From NCBI GenBank assembly GCA_023014485.1, contig JAJOZX010001859.1:214501-278500 (forward strand): a DNA stretch of 64,000 bases, read 5' to 3'. The DNA comes from Bathynomus jamesi. Taxonomy: Eukaryota; Arthropoda; Malacostraca; Isopoda; Cirolanidae. The number at the start of each line of letters is the position of its first letter. Position 1 is the stretch's first letter. The position numbers were made by a program, and so were the translations under genes. Below the pieces are notes generated by a model that saw nothing but the letters and a program-made list of their open reading frames with translations, had not been told where the DNA came from and ran no database searches. Positions 1-10,830 of the stretch are shown one piece after another.

Positions 1-672
1 GTTCGAGTGTTGCAGGTCTTGTACCATAAACTGCATCCTTCAGGTAGCCCACAAGTAAAAATCAAGTGAAGTCAAGTCCGGTGAACGTGGAGGATACTCA
101 ACGCTTCCTCTTCGTCCTATCCAACGGTTAGGAAACGTTTCATCGAGGTACCTTCTGACATCACAATGATAATGAGGGAGGCTCCATCTTGTTGAAAGTA
201 AAAAGTCGTCGTTTCCAAACAACTTCCGAACTGCAGGTATAATTCTGTCCGCAGCATGTCGAGATATGCGGCACCGGTAACTGTCCCATTAAAGAAAAAT
301 GGTCCAACCAAACCCCTGGATGATAAACCACACCATGCTGCTAATCCTGGTAAATTAACATGTTTATCCACATAAACGTGTGATTATCAAGTGACCAGTA
401 CCTGCAGTTGTGTCGATTACAAGGCCTTTGATAAAACAAGGCCAGGCTTAGTTGACGCATTCAAAAGTGCATTCATGCCGCCGGAGAACATTTTGAGCAC
501 TTGGCGTAGTTAATTAAATTTTATATGCAAACAATTCGCTATAACATTTTAATCACTTAGATTACTAATTTACCTTTCATTGGCAATTGCTACAACAATA
601 TATTGTGTTTTTTTTTAAATTATAAAATATATGATGCTATAAAGAGTATATAGTTTTTTTGGGGACACCCTA
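1..672 (-). mobile_element. Mariner/IS630-like DNA transposon remnant, cut by window edge
   Basis: The minus strand encodes the C-terminal half of a DDE transposase in two overlapping frames (117-371 and 40-222). Visible motifs are 'AAWCGLSSRGLVGPFFF', 'FQQDGA' around the second catalytic Asp, and 'PPRSPDLTSLDFYLW' with the third acidic site, so a frameshift lies near 200. The outer end is probably the sequence at 652-672, whose reverse complement starts AGGGTGTCCCC beside TATATA. This is typical of mariner-type termini at TA targets. The other terminus and the catalytic C-terminus lie beyond position 1. The N-terminal helix-turn-helix is not seen in 372-650, which is AT-rich and degraded. 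Confidence 0.75.
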
Positions 673-689
673 TATATACTTACTTTAGG

Positions 690-2930
690 TGAGTTCGAAC
701 GACGGTTCAGGATCGACCTACGGTCGACTCCTCTGCAACATCCTGCCTCATTTGCGGGATTTGGTGAAGGAGTGAATTGCTATCTGATCTCCTCCTGCCC
801 TCGTAGCCAGCCACGCATGGCTAGTCAGGGACTTTGCACAGGAATCTGTCCAGCTGGTTCTTGAATTTATTCAGGTCGGTGTGCTGGAGATTCCATACTT
901 CTTTTGGTAGGACATTGAAAAGCTTTTAGCCTCGTATTCTGAGGGTATTTTCCATCCTCGTTTTCATGGCCTCTTGTCCCACCACAGCTGGGACCGTACA
1001 AAATCTGCCTCTTCTCTCATTCCAGTTTGTTTCTATTAATTTCTAAGGTTAGGGACAGAGCCCTCGAGTATTTTCCATATGTATATTATTGTGTACCGCT
1101 CGTGCCTTCTTTCGAGAGAGTTCTAGAGTTTCAGTGATTGTAGTCGAGACCAGTAGTCTTCACCTTCCGTTTTTTCTATCTTAGATTTAAAAGTCCTTTT
1201 TATAGCTTCAATGTTCGCAATGTCTCTTTTTCTGTATGAGCTTGTGAGTACTGAGCAATACTCAATTATTGCTTTTCTGCTGCGGAAGCTCCTCCAGATG
1301 ATTCCCATTATTTTTCTAGCCGTCGTTTTGATGTTATAGTGCTCTCTGAATTCTGTATCCGACGACATTATTACTCCAAGATCCCTGACTGTGGATTTGG
1401 TGTTATCTGTTTGGCTTGCGGAGTTTTGTACCCTTTTTTCTGTAACTCCTTGTTATTACCATATCTTAGAAGTTGGAATGTTTCAATGTCGTTTTGTAAT
1501 CTTTCTATGTCACCTTCGTTCAATATTTCCTTGCACGTCTTTGTGCCATCTGCGAAACATGATACAATACTGTCATTGATATCTGCATCAATATCTGCAA
1601 TCATTATTATGAATAGCAAGGGAGCTAGTACTGTCCCTTGAGGGGCAGAGCTTTCTACTTCCGAGACTTCCGATTTTACTCCATTTGCCACCACTCTTTG
1701 TGTTCTTTGCGTCAAGAAATTAAATATCCATCTTCCCAGCTTTCCAGTAATTCCTGTATTCTTAAGTTTATGTGCTATAATTCCATGGTCACATTTATAG
1801 AAAGCTTTAGCAAAGTCAGTATAGATTACATCTATGTTTTGTCCTCGACACAGTGTTTCTAATATTTTCTCCTGGTGGTCTAATAGCTGTTGATAAGCAT
1901 AATCTTCCAGCCCTGAAACCATGTTGATTTGGGTTGTATAAGTTATTTTCTTGTAGGTAATAAGTAGTTTCGCTTCTAATTATACGTTCAAAGCAATTTA
2001 TAGGGTGTGAGGTGAGAGCTACCGGCTGATAATGCTTGGGCATTGCTCTGTTACCACCTTTGAATAAAGGGCAATGTTCGCGTTCTTTAATGGAAGGGAA
2101 TTTGTCCTGTGTCGAGTGATTTCCTCTACTGTACAGTAAGTATAGCGGTTTGGCAATACTCTCTTCATATTTCTTCAGAAATGTGGCACTCCATGTGTCT
2201 GGCCCTGGTGCAGAATTGTCTCGCATCTGTGATAGAGCCTTAATTACATCTCCTTCCGAGAACTCTAAATCCATTAATACGTTTGTGCCAGAATTTGTTC
2301 TTGGCTGATTTGTATCAATGTCGAAAATTCATCTGCGTTTTCTACTTTCATCTCGGACTTTGGAGTGCTAAACACAGAGTTAAATTGTTCTTTAAGCAGT
2401 TCCTTCATTTTTGGGGGTCATTTGTGTGTTTAGCCTCCCCGTCTATCAACGGACCAATACTGTCTTTGCACTGCATTTCTTTTTCGCAAAAGTGTAGAAG
2501 TATTTTGGGTTAATTTTTGTTTTCTGCTACCTTGTTTTCCCCCTCGTTTGTCTTATGTATGAATGTTTGCTTTAGGTCCATTTCTATTTCGCCTAGTGTC
2601 CTCTCTAGTTTGAGTCTTCTTGCATCAGTTTTGCATCTGTGGAGATGTTTTACGGTTTGCGTCCGTTCTCTAAATAGTGCTGATTTTTCTCTCCAGCTTG
2701 CTACGTTTTCGCCTTTGTCTCTCTGGAAATTACTTCAGTAATATAGATTTGGTTTCAGACCCCATTATACCTAGTATTTGTTCTGGAGTCTTCTCGTGAA
2801 TTAGTAATTCCCAATTTACTTCCTTTAAATCTTTATTTACACTTTCCCAATCTACTGTACTTTGCAGATAGCTGGTGAGGGAAGTTATATTTTGGGGCCT
2901 CTTTGCGAGTAACCCGGTGCCCACGTTGGG
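690..2930 (-). pseudogene. CR1/Jockey-like non-LTR retrotransposon, RT ORF2 decayed
   Basis: Reverse-transcriptase blocks appear in order on minus: linker ('VDWESVNKDLKEVNWELLI', 2730-2924), fingers ('APGPDTWSATFLKK', 'YQPVALTSHPINCFERII', 'NQHGFRAG', 1816-2274), palm ('YTDFAKAF', 'APQGTVLAPLLF', 1371-1922), and thumb/C-terminal region (1123-1368). The catalytic FADD box reads FADG, so one metal-binding Asp is lost. Frame changes occur near 1920 and 2280. At 840-1010 the sequence looks like the tail after RT that CR1-type elements carry. The endonuclease and ORF1 are absent, so the copy is 5'-truncated. It joins satellite-like DNA near 2860. CR1 versus Jockey is not settled. Confidence 0.8.
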
Positions 2931-3498
2931 CTCTCCATCATGAAAAAGAAAAAACTATAGTATTTGTAATTTATCATTACTTATTCGAACTATAGTGGAT
3001 GTAATTTCCCAGAAGAGTTCCTTGTTCCGTGCACGATCTGTGTTTAACATAGAAGTTTCTCCTGGGACCATTCTGAGTTTGTGTATATTAAACGGACGTG
3101 TTATGTGCCTTGAAAAGTGGACGCTCAATGTCCCGGTTGAGGTTTAAGTTTTGTTTTTTGGCTAAAAATACAATAGTTACCCCTTTCTTGTTGATGTATT
3201 CAATCCGACGTGAATGCAACGAGTTTCTTGCGTATATTGAGGTTCTGAATGTAGTAGGCTAGGTGTAAGCTGTAAACCCTAGATCCTGTCCCAAAGCTGG
3301 ATCCGATCTGCTTTGCAGATAGCTGGTGAGAGAAGCTATATTTTGGGGCTTTACGAGTAACCCGGTGCCCACGTTGGGCTCTCCATCATGAAAAAGAAAA
3401 AACTATAGTATTTGTCATTTATCATTACTTATTCGAACTATAGTGGATGTAATTTCCCAGAAGTGTTCCTTCTTCCATGCACGGTCTGTGTTTAACAT
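2859..3498. repeat. Satellite-like tandem repeat, period about 448 bp, about 1.4 copies
   Basis: The segment with the CAGATAGCTGGTGAG box (about 2864 and 3316) and the TTCCTTGTTCCGTGCACGA box (about 3016 and 3464) recurs with a lag near 448 bp. The same unit order, with a 453-bp lag, is present at 33054-33580. No protein is convincing in it, although its first bases are read through by the LINE frame upstream. Confidence 0.75.
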
Positions 3499-3537
3499 AT
3501 ATATATATATATATATTATATATATAATTATATATAT

Positions 3538-3569
<32 letters not shown>

Positions 3570-3584
3570 AGGTAAGGTAAGGTG

Positions 3585-3628
<44 letters not shown>

Positions 3629-3632
3629 AATA
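3499..3632. repeat. (TA)n microsatellite with a short GGTAAGGTAAGG/(GT)n interruption
   Basis: This is an almost pure alternating TA tract. Any reading frames here only encode Tyr/Ile repeats. It abuts the Penelope-end palindrome on its right. Confidence 0.95.
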
Positions 3633-3800
3633 AAACCACCACGAGGGAAAGGAAACAATGGTGCTCAAGCGCTTTCGTCTAATGACCTGAGGATGTCATT
3701 AAACGAAAGCGCTTGAGCACCACTTTGTGTTTCCTTTCCTTCGTGGTTTTATCATCATAAATATTTTTCACGTGTTACTTTCGTGAAATAATTTTCATAT
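3625..3800. mobile_element. Miniature Penelope-like element: two outer ends fused as a palindrome
   Basis: The sequence from 'gatgaataaaaccac' to the CTTTCGT block is mirrored by the sequence up to 'ttttatcatcataaa'. Arms of about 55 bp (3630-3686 and 3695-3750) surround an 8-nt centre. Both arms match the outer ends of the Penelope pair at 15314-15390 and 19600-19715, including the hammerhead-like GAAAGCGCTTGAGCAC segment. No coding body remains. TA arrays lie on both sides (3499-3625 and 3798-3846). Confidence 0.75.
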
Positions 3801-3815
3801 ATATATATATATATA

Positions 3816-3846
<31 letters not shown>

Positions 3847-4226
3847 GGATGAATTTCGCAACTAAGGACTTGAAAATAATAAATGATGTAAAGTCAAAGA
3901 AAAAAATTAAAAGCTATTCAAAGTTTAACTGAAATGAATATTGAAGATTGTGCCTTCGCTTACTTTGTAAATAATTTCAGTAACAGTTTGGTAATTTATA
4001 AAATACTTTTTTCCTTCAACTAGTACTTGTTAATTTTTTAATAATAACACTGTGTAACACTGATTCTGTTCATATAGAATTTTTTATGTTTTTATATGCA
4101 TTTGTGGGCGCTCAGTCCAAATCTGGCCTTGGTTTGTGTGTATCATCAATGGTTTCAGAGACAATCCATTTTTCATGTTTTACCAGTATAATGTTATTAT
4201 GGGCGCAGCAATATCAGAATAATCAG
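3847..4226. other. AT-rich stretch without recognisable feature
   Basis: I see no coding similarity, terminal repeat or RNA fold in this interval. Confidence 0.6.
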
Positions 4227-4547
4227 GAATTGTTGAGAACAATCCGGATGTTCGTTGACAGTTTCTTGCTCTAGAAATTGCCCGAAACTTCCACTGTGCT
4301 ATATAAAGAAGAGCGCAGAGTCTGAGAAGTCAGTAAGTGTGAGCACACAAAGAAAGCAGATTGTTTGTCTGATGGTTACCAGTACTGAGGTACTGTATTC
4401 TGTACTTCTCTGTGCTGACGATTTGAGTGTTATCGATCCTTTTTTATTGTGAACATTATTTCAGTGTTGTGAATACATCTTTTTTCTGGAATTTATAATC
4501 TGTTGCAGACTTAATAACTCTTCTCTCTATATCTGCAGGTTATGATA
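4227..4547 (+). other. Possible LTR fragment with TATA box
   Basis: The block begins TGTTGAGAAC, has a TATATAAAG box near 4301 followed by a GC-richer initiator-like region, and runs up to the Ty3 element. The layout resembles the U3/R of an LTR, but no second copy exists in the window, so this is a weak inference. Confidence 0.25.
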
Positions 4548-4947
4548 TGTGGGGCCGCGCAGTTAATTTTATATTATTTTTATATTAGTTACCGACAAAC
4601 CAATTTTGCGCGTACCAAATTGTATATATTTTATCATTGTGTAATTTTAAGAATCATATATAATCTTTATAAATAAGTATTGTACATAAATTTATATATA
4701 TATATTTAATTAATTCAGCTGTATATAAAATAACAAAATCTTCTGTAAAATAACCTCAGCCAACCAAGAACTCAATAAACTCTGAAAACGACCGGCTTTT
4801 CCTTCAAGACGCCAACCCCCAAACGACAGGGAGAGAAGAGGACACGAGAGGCCCCTAAAAGAGATACCCAACAAAGCGATAGCTTGCCTCTCGTATCCTT
4901 CATTCTTCCCGGCAACTACAAGTAGCACCAAGAAGGAACCAGCTACA
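4548..4947 (+). repeat. 5' LTR of the Ty3 element
   Basis: Starts TGTGGGGCCGCGCAG and ends CAGCTACA (TG...CA). It matches the right LTR closely but lacks an 8-base CCGCATTT-type block near its start and keeps about 15 bases near 4868-4885 that the right LTR lacks. The minus frames inside it are not genes. Confidence 0.9.
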
Positions 4948-4949
4948 AT

Positions 4950-4968
4950 TGGTGACCCCGGAGTGACC
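4950..4968 (+). promoter_or_regulatory. Primer-binding site
   Basis: TGGTGACCCCGGAGTGACC begins two bases after the LTR CA end. A TGG start pairs with the CCA end of a tRNA, as expected for priming of minus-strand synthesis. The tRNA was not identified. Confidence 0.7.
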
Positions 4969-5099
4969 CGAAGCAGCCAGCGGAAGCAGCATCCTTCAGT
5001 CGCCGGGCGGAACAAACCGAAGCCACGCCTCTTCGCCGCCCACCCGTAGTAGCCGGTCGGAACCAAAGCAGCAGCAGACCCGAATTACATTCCCGCAAG

Positions 5100-5840
5100 A
5101 TGGAATCTGTTGAATCAGGAGTGCACCATGTCACCATCAAGCCACCCACGTTCTCTGAAGCGTCGGCCGCAGGATGGTTCTCCATCATGGAGGCACAATT
5201 CCACATTTCCAGAATAACATCCGAAGAGACCAAATTTTTCCATGTTCTAGCCTCGTTACCCCCCGAAGTCGTCTCACGAATTTCAGCAGCAACTCTCTCC
5301 AACAAGTCGTACACCGATTTAAAAGAAGAAATCGTGAGTCATTACGAAAAGACGAAGCCAGAACTCTTCGAACGACTCATCTCCAACACTCCTCTCACTG
5401 GAAAGCCCTCCCAATTCCTTCAAGATATCCACCAAACGGCACTGAAGGTGGGCGTCAGCGATGATTTGGTGAAGCATAAATTCATCCAGGCGCTCCCATC
5501 CTCAATAGCGCCCGTCGTAGCAGCACAAAAGGAGCTGACGCTAACTCAACTCGGCAAACTAGCCGATGAGTTAATACCGTTCGCTCAACAAAGCTGCTAC
5601 GCGGCGCCAACGTCAACTCGAGCCAATACAAGCCCAAGAACGAATATCCCCATCGGCCTAAAACCCTTCAGCGAGAATCAGCGGCCGGTGGTGTGCCGCG
5701 CGCACCTTTATTATGGCCCCCAAGCAAGGACCTGCAGGCCATGGTGCAAGTGGCCAAATAAAGATGACGCCAAGCTGCTCCCCTCGTCACGCCCAAATTC
5801 AAGATCTTCCTCACCATCAAGAGAAACGTCGGAAAACTAG
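5100..5840 (+). CDS. gag: Ty3 Gag-like capsid/nucleocapsid polyprotein
   Basis: This 246-residue frame starts at an ATG soon after the 5' leader. Residues about 10-160 form an all-helical capsid-like region ('PPTFSEASAAGWFSIMEAQF' at its start). Near residues 195-215 there is a short Cys/His cluster (C-x3-H, later C and C) as in nucleocapsids of arthropod Ty3 elements with an atypical zinc knuckle. The C-terminus is Ser/Arg-rich. It ends in TAG at 5838. The protease lies in another frame just downstream, so either programmed frameshifting or a mutation separates gag and pol. Confidence 0.8.
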   Translation: MESVESGVHHVTIKPPTFSEASAAGWFSIMEAQFHISRITSEETKFFHVLASLPPEVVSRISAATLSNKSYTDLKEEIVSHYEKTKPELFERLISNTPLTGKPSQFLQDIHQTALKVGVSDDLVKHKFIQALPSSIAPVVAAQKELTLTQLGKLADELIPFAQQSCYAAPTSTRANTSPRTNIPIGLKPFSENQRPVVCRAHLYYGPQARTCRPWCKWPNKDDAKLLPSSRPNSRSSSPSRETSEN

Positions 5841-5851
5841 ATAAGCAGGCT

Positions 5852-6058
5852 GTGATTAACGCGACGTCCGGCCTGCCGCTGATCTCAGTCGCAGCTCGCA
5901 TCGCCAGTCTGAAGGTCAATTTTATCATTGACACAGGAGCGAGCATCTCAATTTTACCACCAACTTGTGTCAATGATTGTCAACTCCAACCGCAAGATCC
6001 AAAACGGTCAGCCGCTCGAAATATTCGGAGAAGTAACACTGGACATATCAATTCCTAA
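5852..6058 (+). pseudogene. Ty3 aspartic protease start, out of frame with pol
   Basis: This 68-residue frame contains the retroviral-type active-site triad in '[15 protein letters not shown]' (about 5918-5962). The second half of the protease, including the '[10 protein letters not shown]' flap/C-terminal box, is read in a different frame by the pol reading below. A one- or two-base indel therefore lies between about 5960 and 6000, and the protease is not made as one piece. Confidence 0.75.
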
Positions 6059-9047
6059 ATTACGAAGAATATTCAGGTGGCCATTCGTCGTCGCCCAAGT
6101 CTCCAGTCCACTTCTCGGCGCCGATTTTCTATCCCATTATGACATCCTTGTGGACTGCAAGCATGGCATTTTGAAGGATAGAGCAACAACTCTTCAAGCC
6201 ACTACTAAACCTGTGCAATCCAAAGACCTTCACCTCATCAATATTAACCCTACCGACAAATTACCTCAAGAAATCAGGAACCTGCTTGACAAGTACTCCT
6301 CACTACTGAAACCAGCTCAACCGCAGAAAGTTTCCACCAACACTGTCAAGCATACCATCGACACTGGCAGCGCACCACCAGTGTTTGCAAGCCCTCGACG
6401 TCTTCCACCCGATAAATTATCCTCAGCTAAGGCTACTTTCAACAACTTACTTCAAGATGGAATTATAGAACCCTCAAAATCACCATGGGCCTCACCGTTA
6501 CACCTCGTTCCGAAGAAGATACCAGGCGAATGGCGGGCGTGTGGTGATTATAGAAGCCTAAACGCTGTCACGAAACCGGACAGATATCCACTTCCTCATA
6601 TAAGAAGTCTGTCAACATCTCTGCACGGAAAATCATGCTTTAGCAAAATCGATCTAGTCAGAGCATATCACCAAATTCCAGTCCACCCAGAAGATATCGA
6701 GAAAACGGCTATAACAACTCCATTTGGTTTATTTCAGTATTTATACATGCCATTTGGTTTAAGAAACGCCCCTGCAACATTTCAACGCTTCATGGATACA
6801 ATTTTCAGAGGAGTTGACTGCGTATTTGTGTATCTCGACGATATTTTAGTCCATTCAAATAACGCAGTTGACCATTTGAAAGACTTAGAACGCGTATTCA
6901 AGATCCTTCAAGAACACAATTTAAGAATTTCCTTAGAAAAATGCATATTTCAGCAATCCAAAATTGAATTTCTGGGTCATGAAGTTTCCCCAGCAGGCAT
7001 TCGTCCTCCTGTAAACAAAGTCTCCGAAATTCAAGATATTCCCCAACCGCAAGATTACCAAAGCCTCAGAAGATTCCTAGGAATGACGGGATTCTATCGC
7101 CATATGATACCCCGTTACGCCGATTTAGTCTCACCTTTAAGTGAAATCGTCAGAACTCAAGTCAAAAGCAAAAGTCTACAGTGGAACGACGAAGCAATTC
7201 AAGCCTTTCAAGATGTCAAGGATGCACTACGGAACGCCGTTACGCTTTGTCATCCTCTTCCATCAAGCTCAATCCTTCATTTAGTTACGGACTGCTCACA
7301 AATAGCAGCTGGAGCAGTTCTTCATCAAATAATCGACAGCACACCAGTTCCCATCGCCTTCTTTTCCAAGAAATTAACTACAACTCAGCAAGCGTACGCC
7401 GCATACGATAGAGAATTACTCGCAGCATACCTAGCCGTCCTGCATTTCCGTCAATTTTTAGAAGGTCGTCAAGTAATACTCTTCACGGATCACAAACCGA
7501 TGGTTTCTGCCTACAAGAGTCCCTTACGAGCCAAGACAGACCGACAACAACGTCATTGGTCTGCCATCACGGAATACGTATGCGATGTAATACATATCTG
7601 TGGATCCGAAAACGTCGTAGCGGACTGCCTTTCACGCAACGTAAACGCAGTACATATCGACGCTTTCGATTTATCAGCAATCGCGGAATCTCAACAAAAA
7701 GATCAAGAAACGCAAGAATTTCTCCCACGTCTCAAGCCGTTCCCGTTTCCAGAAAATACAACTTTATATTGCGATACATCCACGCCATATCCCCGTCCTT
7801 TTGTTCCCAAGCAGCATCGATCTTCCATCTTCAATCAATTTCATAATATTTCTCATCCAGGCATCAAGCAATCACTTCGTATCATTAAATCAAGATACTT
7901 TTGGCCCTCAATGAATAAGGATATTCGAACTTGGTCCCGAAATTGTGAATCATGTCAATCCTCAAAAATTTCTCGCCATACAAAATCAGAAATAACCCCC
8001 TTCGATTTACCAAGTTCAAGATTTGAAACGGTACATATCGACATCGTCGGTCCCTTACCGCCAACCACTTTGCCCGGTCAAACATATCCTTCCCCATATA
8101 GATATCTCCTAACCTGCATCGATCGTGCCACAAGATGGATAGAAGCATATCCTCTGATTGATACTACAGCCACATCAATAGCACACGCATTTCTCGATGT
8201 ATGGATTTCAAGATTTGGTGTACCACTGCAAGTCATAACGGACCGCGGATCCCAATTCGAATCCGAACTCTTTAGGGAACTCTCAGCTCTCATCGGATTT
8301 CACCGACTAAGAACTTTGTCGTATCGCCCTCAGACCAACGGAATAATTGAAAGATCTCATCGCACCATCAAGACAGCAATCATCGCTCGAAAACAAGATT
8401 GGCTCCCCGCTTTACCCATAGTTCTCCTTGGTTTACGCAGTCTCCCCAACGAATCGGGTTATTCACCGTTCACCACCGTCACCGGAACCACCCTATTATG
8501 CCCGAGGCCAATGATCGCCAATTCGTCGTCAAAATCCAATTCAAAATTCATCTCCGAATTAGCCAAGAAAATGACGCAAATCGATTTCGCCCAACTCTCT
8601 CAAGGAAACATTCACTCAGCCCCCAAATCATTCATTCCATCGGAACTCCACAAATCAAGCCACGTATGGGTACGCATCGACCGCGTTCGAAAACCATTCG
8701 AGGCACCATATCAAGGACCTTTCCGTGTTCTCGAACGCCACGATAAGTACTTCGTAATAGAAAAAACTAACGGATCATCAGAAGCCATTTCAATTAATCG
8801 TTTAAAACCGGCGTATATAGTTTCAGGTCCCACACAGGTACCGGGCGCACAATCGGACGACATCGGATCGGAGAAAAAGCACGCAAGGAAAAAGGACGAT
8901 GGAGGACGCACCTCGGAGGTAGCAAATACAGACCTCAGGACGGGCGCGCAGGACAACGCAACAACCGGAAACGAGGCCGACCGAGGATCAACGCGAGCTG
9001 GACGAAGGATCCGATTCAAATCAAGACCCGAATATTTCTACTTTTGA
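5928..9047 (+). CDS. pol: Ty3 Pol: reverse transcriptase, RNase H, integrase
   Basis: The frame is 1039 residues and uninterrupted; its first ATG lies inside the shifted protease and is not the native start. Domains in order: protease end (about 60-75), RT (about 150-320; '[11 protein letters not shown]' near 200, '[13 protein letters not shown]' near 240, active-site 'YLDD' near 301), RNase H (about 445-560; 'LVTDCSQ', 'RELLA', 'TDHKP'), integrase zinc domain (H-H near 640-650, 'CESCQ' near 676), and integrase core with catalytic D ('HIDIVGPLP', about 703), D ('TDRGSQ', about 770) and E ('IIERSH', about 805). No chromodomain is visible. All catalytic residues I checked are present. Acts in cytoplasmic particles (RT) and in the nucleus (integration). 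Confidence 0.93.
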   Translation: MTQERASQFYHQLVSMIVNSNRKIQNGQPLEIFGEVTLDISIPKLRRIFRWPFVVAQVSSPLLGADFLSHYDILVDCKHGILKDRATTLQATTKPVQSKDLHLININPTDKLPQEIRNLLDKYSSLLKPAQPQKVSTNTVKHTIDTGSAPPVFASPRRLPPDKLSSAKATFNNLLQDGIIEPSKSPWASPLHLVPKKIPGEWRACGDYRSLNAVTKPDRYPLPHIRSLSTSLHGKSCFSKIDLVRAYHQIPVHPEDIEKTAITTPFGLFQYLYMPFGLRNAPATFQRFMDTIFRGVDCVFVYLDDILVHSNNAVDHLKDLERVFKILQEHNLRISLEKCIFQQSKIEFLGHEVSPAGIRPPVNKVSEIQDIPQPQDYQSLRRFLGMTGFYRHMIPRYADLVSPLSEIVRTQVKSKSLQWNDEAIQAFQDVKDALRNAVTLCHPLPSSSILHLVTDCSQIAAGAVLHQIIDSTPVPIAFFSKKLTTTQQAYAAYDRELLAAYLAVLHFRQFLEGRQVILFTDHKPMVSAYKSPLRAKTDRQQRHWSAITEYVCDVIHICGSENVVADCLSRNVNAVHIDAFDLSAIAESQQKDQETQEFLPRLKPFPFPENTTLYCDTSTPYPRPFVPKQHRSSIFNQFHNISHPGIKQSLRIIKSRYFWPSMNKDIRTWSRNCESCQSSKISRHTKSEITPFDLPSSRFETVHIDIVGPLPPTTLPGQTYPSPYRYLLTCIDRATRWIEAYPLIDTTATSIAHAFLDVWISRFGVPLQVITDRGSQFESELFRELSALIGFHRLRTLSYRPQTNGIIERSHRTIKTAIIARKQDWLPALPIVLLGLRSLPNESGYSPFTTVTGTTLLCPRPMIANSSSKSNSKFISELAKKMTQIDFAQLSQGNIHSAPKSFIPSELHKSSHVWVRIDRVRKPFEAPYQGPFRVLERHDKYFVIEKTNGSSEAISINRLKPAYIVSGPTQVPGAQSDDIGSEKKHARKKDDGGRTSEVANTDLRTGAQDNATTGNEADRGSTRAGRRIRFKSRPEYFYF

Positions 9048-9063
9048 TATACGTGCTCCGCTT

Positions 9064-9080
9064 CTCGGGGTGGGCAGTAG
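9064..9080 (+). promoter_or_regulatory. Polypurine-like tract before 3' LTR
   Basis: The purine-rich stretch around GGGGTGGGCAGTAG directly precedes the 3' LTR and fits the plus-strand primer role, although it contains C and T. Confidence 0.5.
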
Positions 9081-9242
9081 TGTGGGGCCGCGCAGTTAAT
9101 TTTCCGCATTTATATTATTTTTATATTAGTTACCGACAAACCAATTTTGCGCGTACCAAATTGTATATATTTTATCATTGTGTAATTTTAAGAATCATAT
9201 ATAATCTTTATAAATAAGTATTGTACATAAATTTATATAATA
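9081..9242 (+). repeat. 3' LTR of Ty3 element, left part
   Basis: Same start TGTGGGGCCGCG as the 5' LTR. It is continuous with the pol side and is interrupted in its AT-rich middle. Confidence 0.88.
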
Positions 9243-10565
9243 TGTTAACCCCCCCCTTTATGGCCCTTTGTCGGTTCGGATTCGAAGGGGGTTCTAGTTA
9301 GGGAGGCAAGCAACGGATATTTCTTCTGATACTTTTCTTCTATAATTTTCTAATTCTTTCTCTGATACTTTATAACTTTTCGACTTTACTAAGTTCCTCT
9401 GACGATAGCCCAACTCGAGGGGGAAAATAAAAAGTTTCTCTTACTGTAAATTTACTTCTTAAAAATATACAGGTACTGCTCTGAATTTACAGGGGTAGAG
9501 GTTCGACCTCCCTCCCCGCAGCGAGGCTGCTAACCAGGGGAGTCTCTTAGCAGTGACCAAGGCAGAGTCTCGTAATGAAGTGTCGTAAATGAAGATGGTA
9601 CATGCATAATATAATCTAATGTTTGGGGGAGACAATCGAACGTTAAGTTTCCCCCTTTTTTTTAAACACATGATTTCAACTAAAAAGAATAAAAAATATA
9701 AAAATAAAAAGACAGTAGTATCGCCGATTCGACAATTATTGAGGCGATATTATATTCGTATTAGCACATCAGCACAATTTTGAGTACATGATTGAGTACG
9801 TATTAATTTGGTTCATTACAATTATGATTACAATTATGGATTACAACTACCAATAATTCATATTCACTTTTAATTACAATTCCATTAAAGTACATTCTTA
9901 CATTATAAATTAAATCATTACATTTAATTAGTTTCACTGAAGTACATTACAAGTTATTGTTCATTACAGTTTCATTAAAGTACATTACATCAATTACATT
10001 ATATTAAAGGATTACATTTAATTACAATTTTAGCAAATTGTTAATTGACGTATCTACTACTGAAATAATATGCTATAATGTTATACATTCGAATCAAAGC
10101 GAAAGGAGACCTTTTTTATCTTAGAAGCGTTCAAATTATGCTGGGATGAGTGGAATTTCTGATAATACTTACTAAGCGTTTATGAATATCTTGCGAGGGT
10201 TGAACGCACTTTTAAAAATAATACGAGAACGTATTTTTGCGTTTTAGAACGAAGGCAAAAGTTTTGCGTTTCATAGATTGACACGAGTAAAAATAGACTG
10301 ATAAGTTGATAGGGCATAAGTAGACAATAGGTACATGAATAAAGGATAGCGGTCAAAAAAGAACATGAATTAAGATGAATTAGGGAAATACAGTAATGAA
10401 TAAAGAAGTATAAATCGAAATTCTACCCAAAAACTCGCTTAGGCGATTTTGGTTTCTTATGTAAAAATGAACATTCAACATAAAACTATACGAACATAAG
10501 TTCTGCATGAAGACAATGAATCCATATAACGATGGTGTAGGAATGTTCATTGTTCACTTTTTACA
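9243..10565 (+). mobile_element. LTR-like insertion (possible solo LTR) inside the 3' LTR
   Basis: The inserted 1.32 kb starts TGTTAACCCCCCCC and ends ACTTTTTACA, i.e. TG...CA. It carries no convincing coding frame, and holds AT-rich DNA with several repeats of short 'cattaca/aattaca' words around 9830-10020. These properties suit a solo LTR of another retroelement. The flanking 5 bp are in a TA-rich tract, so a target duplication cannot be judged. A non-autonomous element is the alternative. Confidence 0.5.
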
Positions 10566-10801
10566 TATATATTTAATTAATTCAGCTGTATATAAAATAA
10601 CAAAATCTTCTGTAAAATAACCTCAGCCAACCAAGAACTCAATAAACTCTGAAAACGACCGGCTTTTCCTTCAAGACGCAAACCCCCCAAACGACAGGGA
10701 GAGAAGAGGACACGAGAGGCCCCTAAAAGAGATAGCCTGCCTCTCGTATCCTTCATTCTTCCCCGGCAAATACAAGTAGCACCAAGAAGGAACCAGCTAC
10801 A
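10566..10801 (+). repeat. 3' LTR of Ty3 element, right part
   Basis: Resumes at the TATATTTAATTAATTCAG block that follows the break point in the 5' LTR and runs to the terminal CAGCTACA. It lacks about 15 bases that the 5' LTR has near its AGAGATA block. Confidence 0.88.
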
Positions 10802-10830
10802 GATTAATGCAGTACAGTTTGGTAAAGAGA

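Larger units (their letters stand above)
4548..10801 (+). mobile_element. Ty3/gypsy LTR retrotransposon with split 3' LTR
   Basis: Order: 5' LTR (4548-4947), primer-binding site, gag (5100-5840), protease and pol (5852-9047), purine-rich tract, then the 3' LTR in two pieces (9081-9242 and 10566-10801) around an LTR-like insertion. Without the insertion the element is about 4.9 kb, normal for Ty3 elements lacking an env gene. No env frame is present. The bases outside the LTRs (gata before, gatt after) do not form a clear target duplication. Coding indels make the copy probably inactive although pol is one long open frame. Confidence 0.9.

Noticed and set aside
3415..3658. Reading frames of alternating Tyr/Ile residues over TA arrays (also at 14262, 15313, 43346)
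   Set aside because: They are microsatellite translations on either strand, not genes.
4710..5314. Minus-strand frames in the LTR/leader of the Ty3 element
   Set aside because: They lie opposite a defined LTR, primer-binding site and gag start and repeat at the other LTR.
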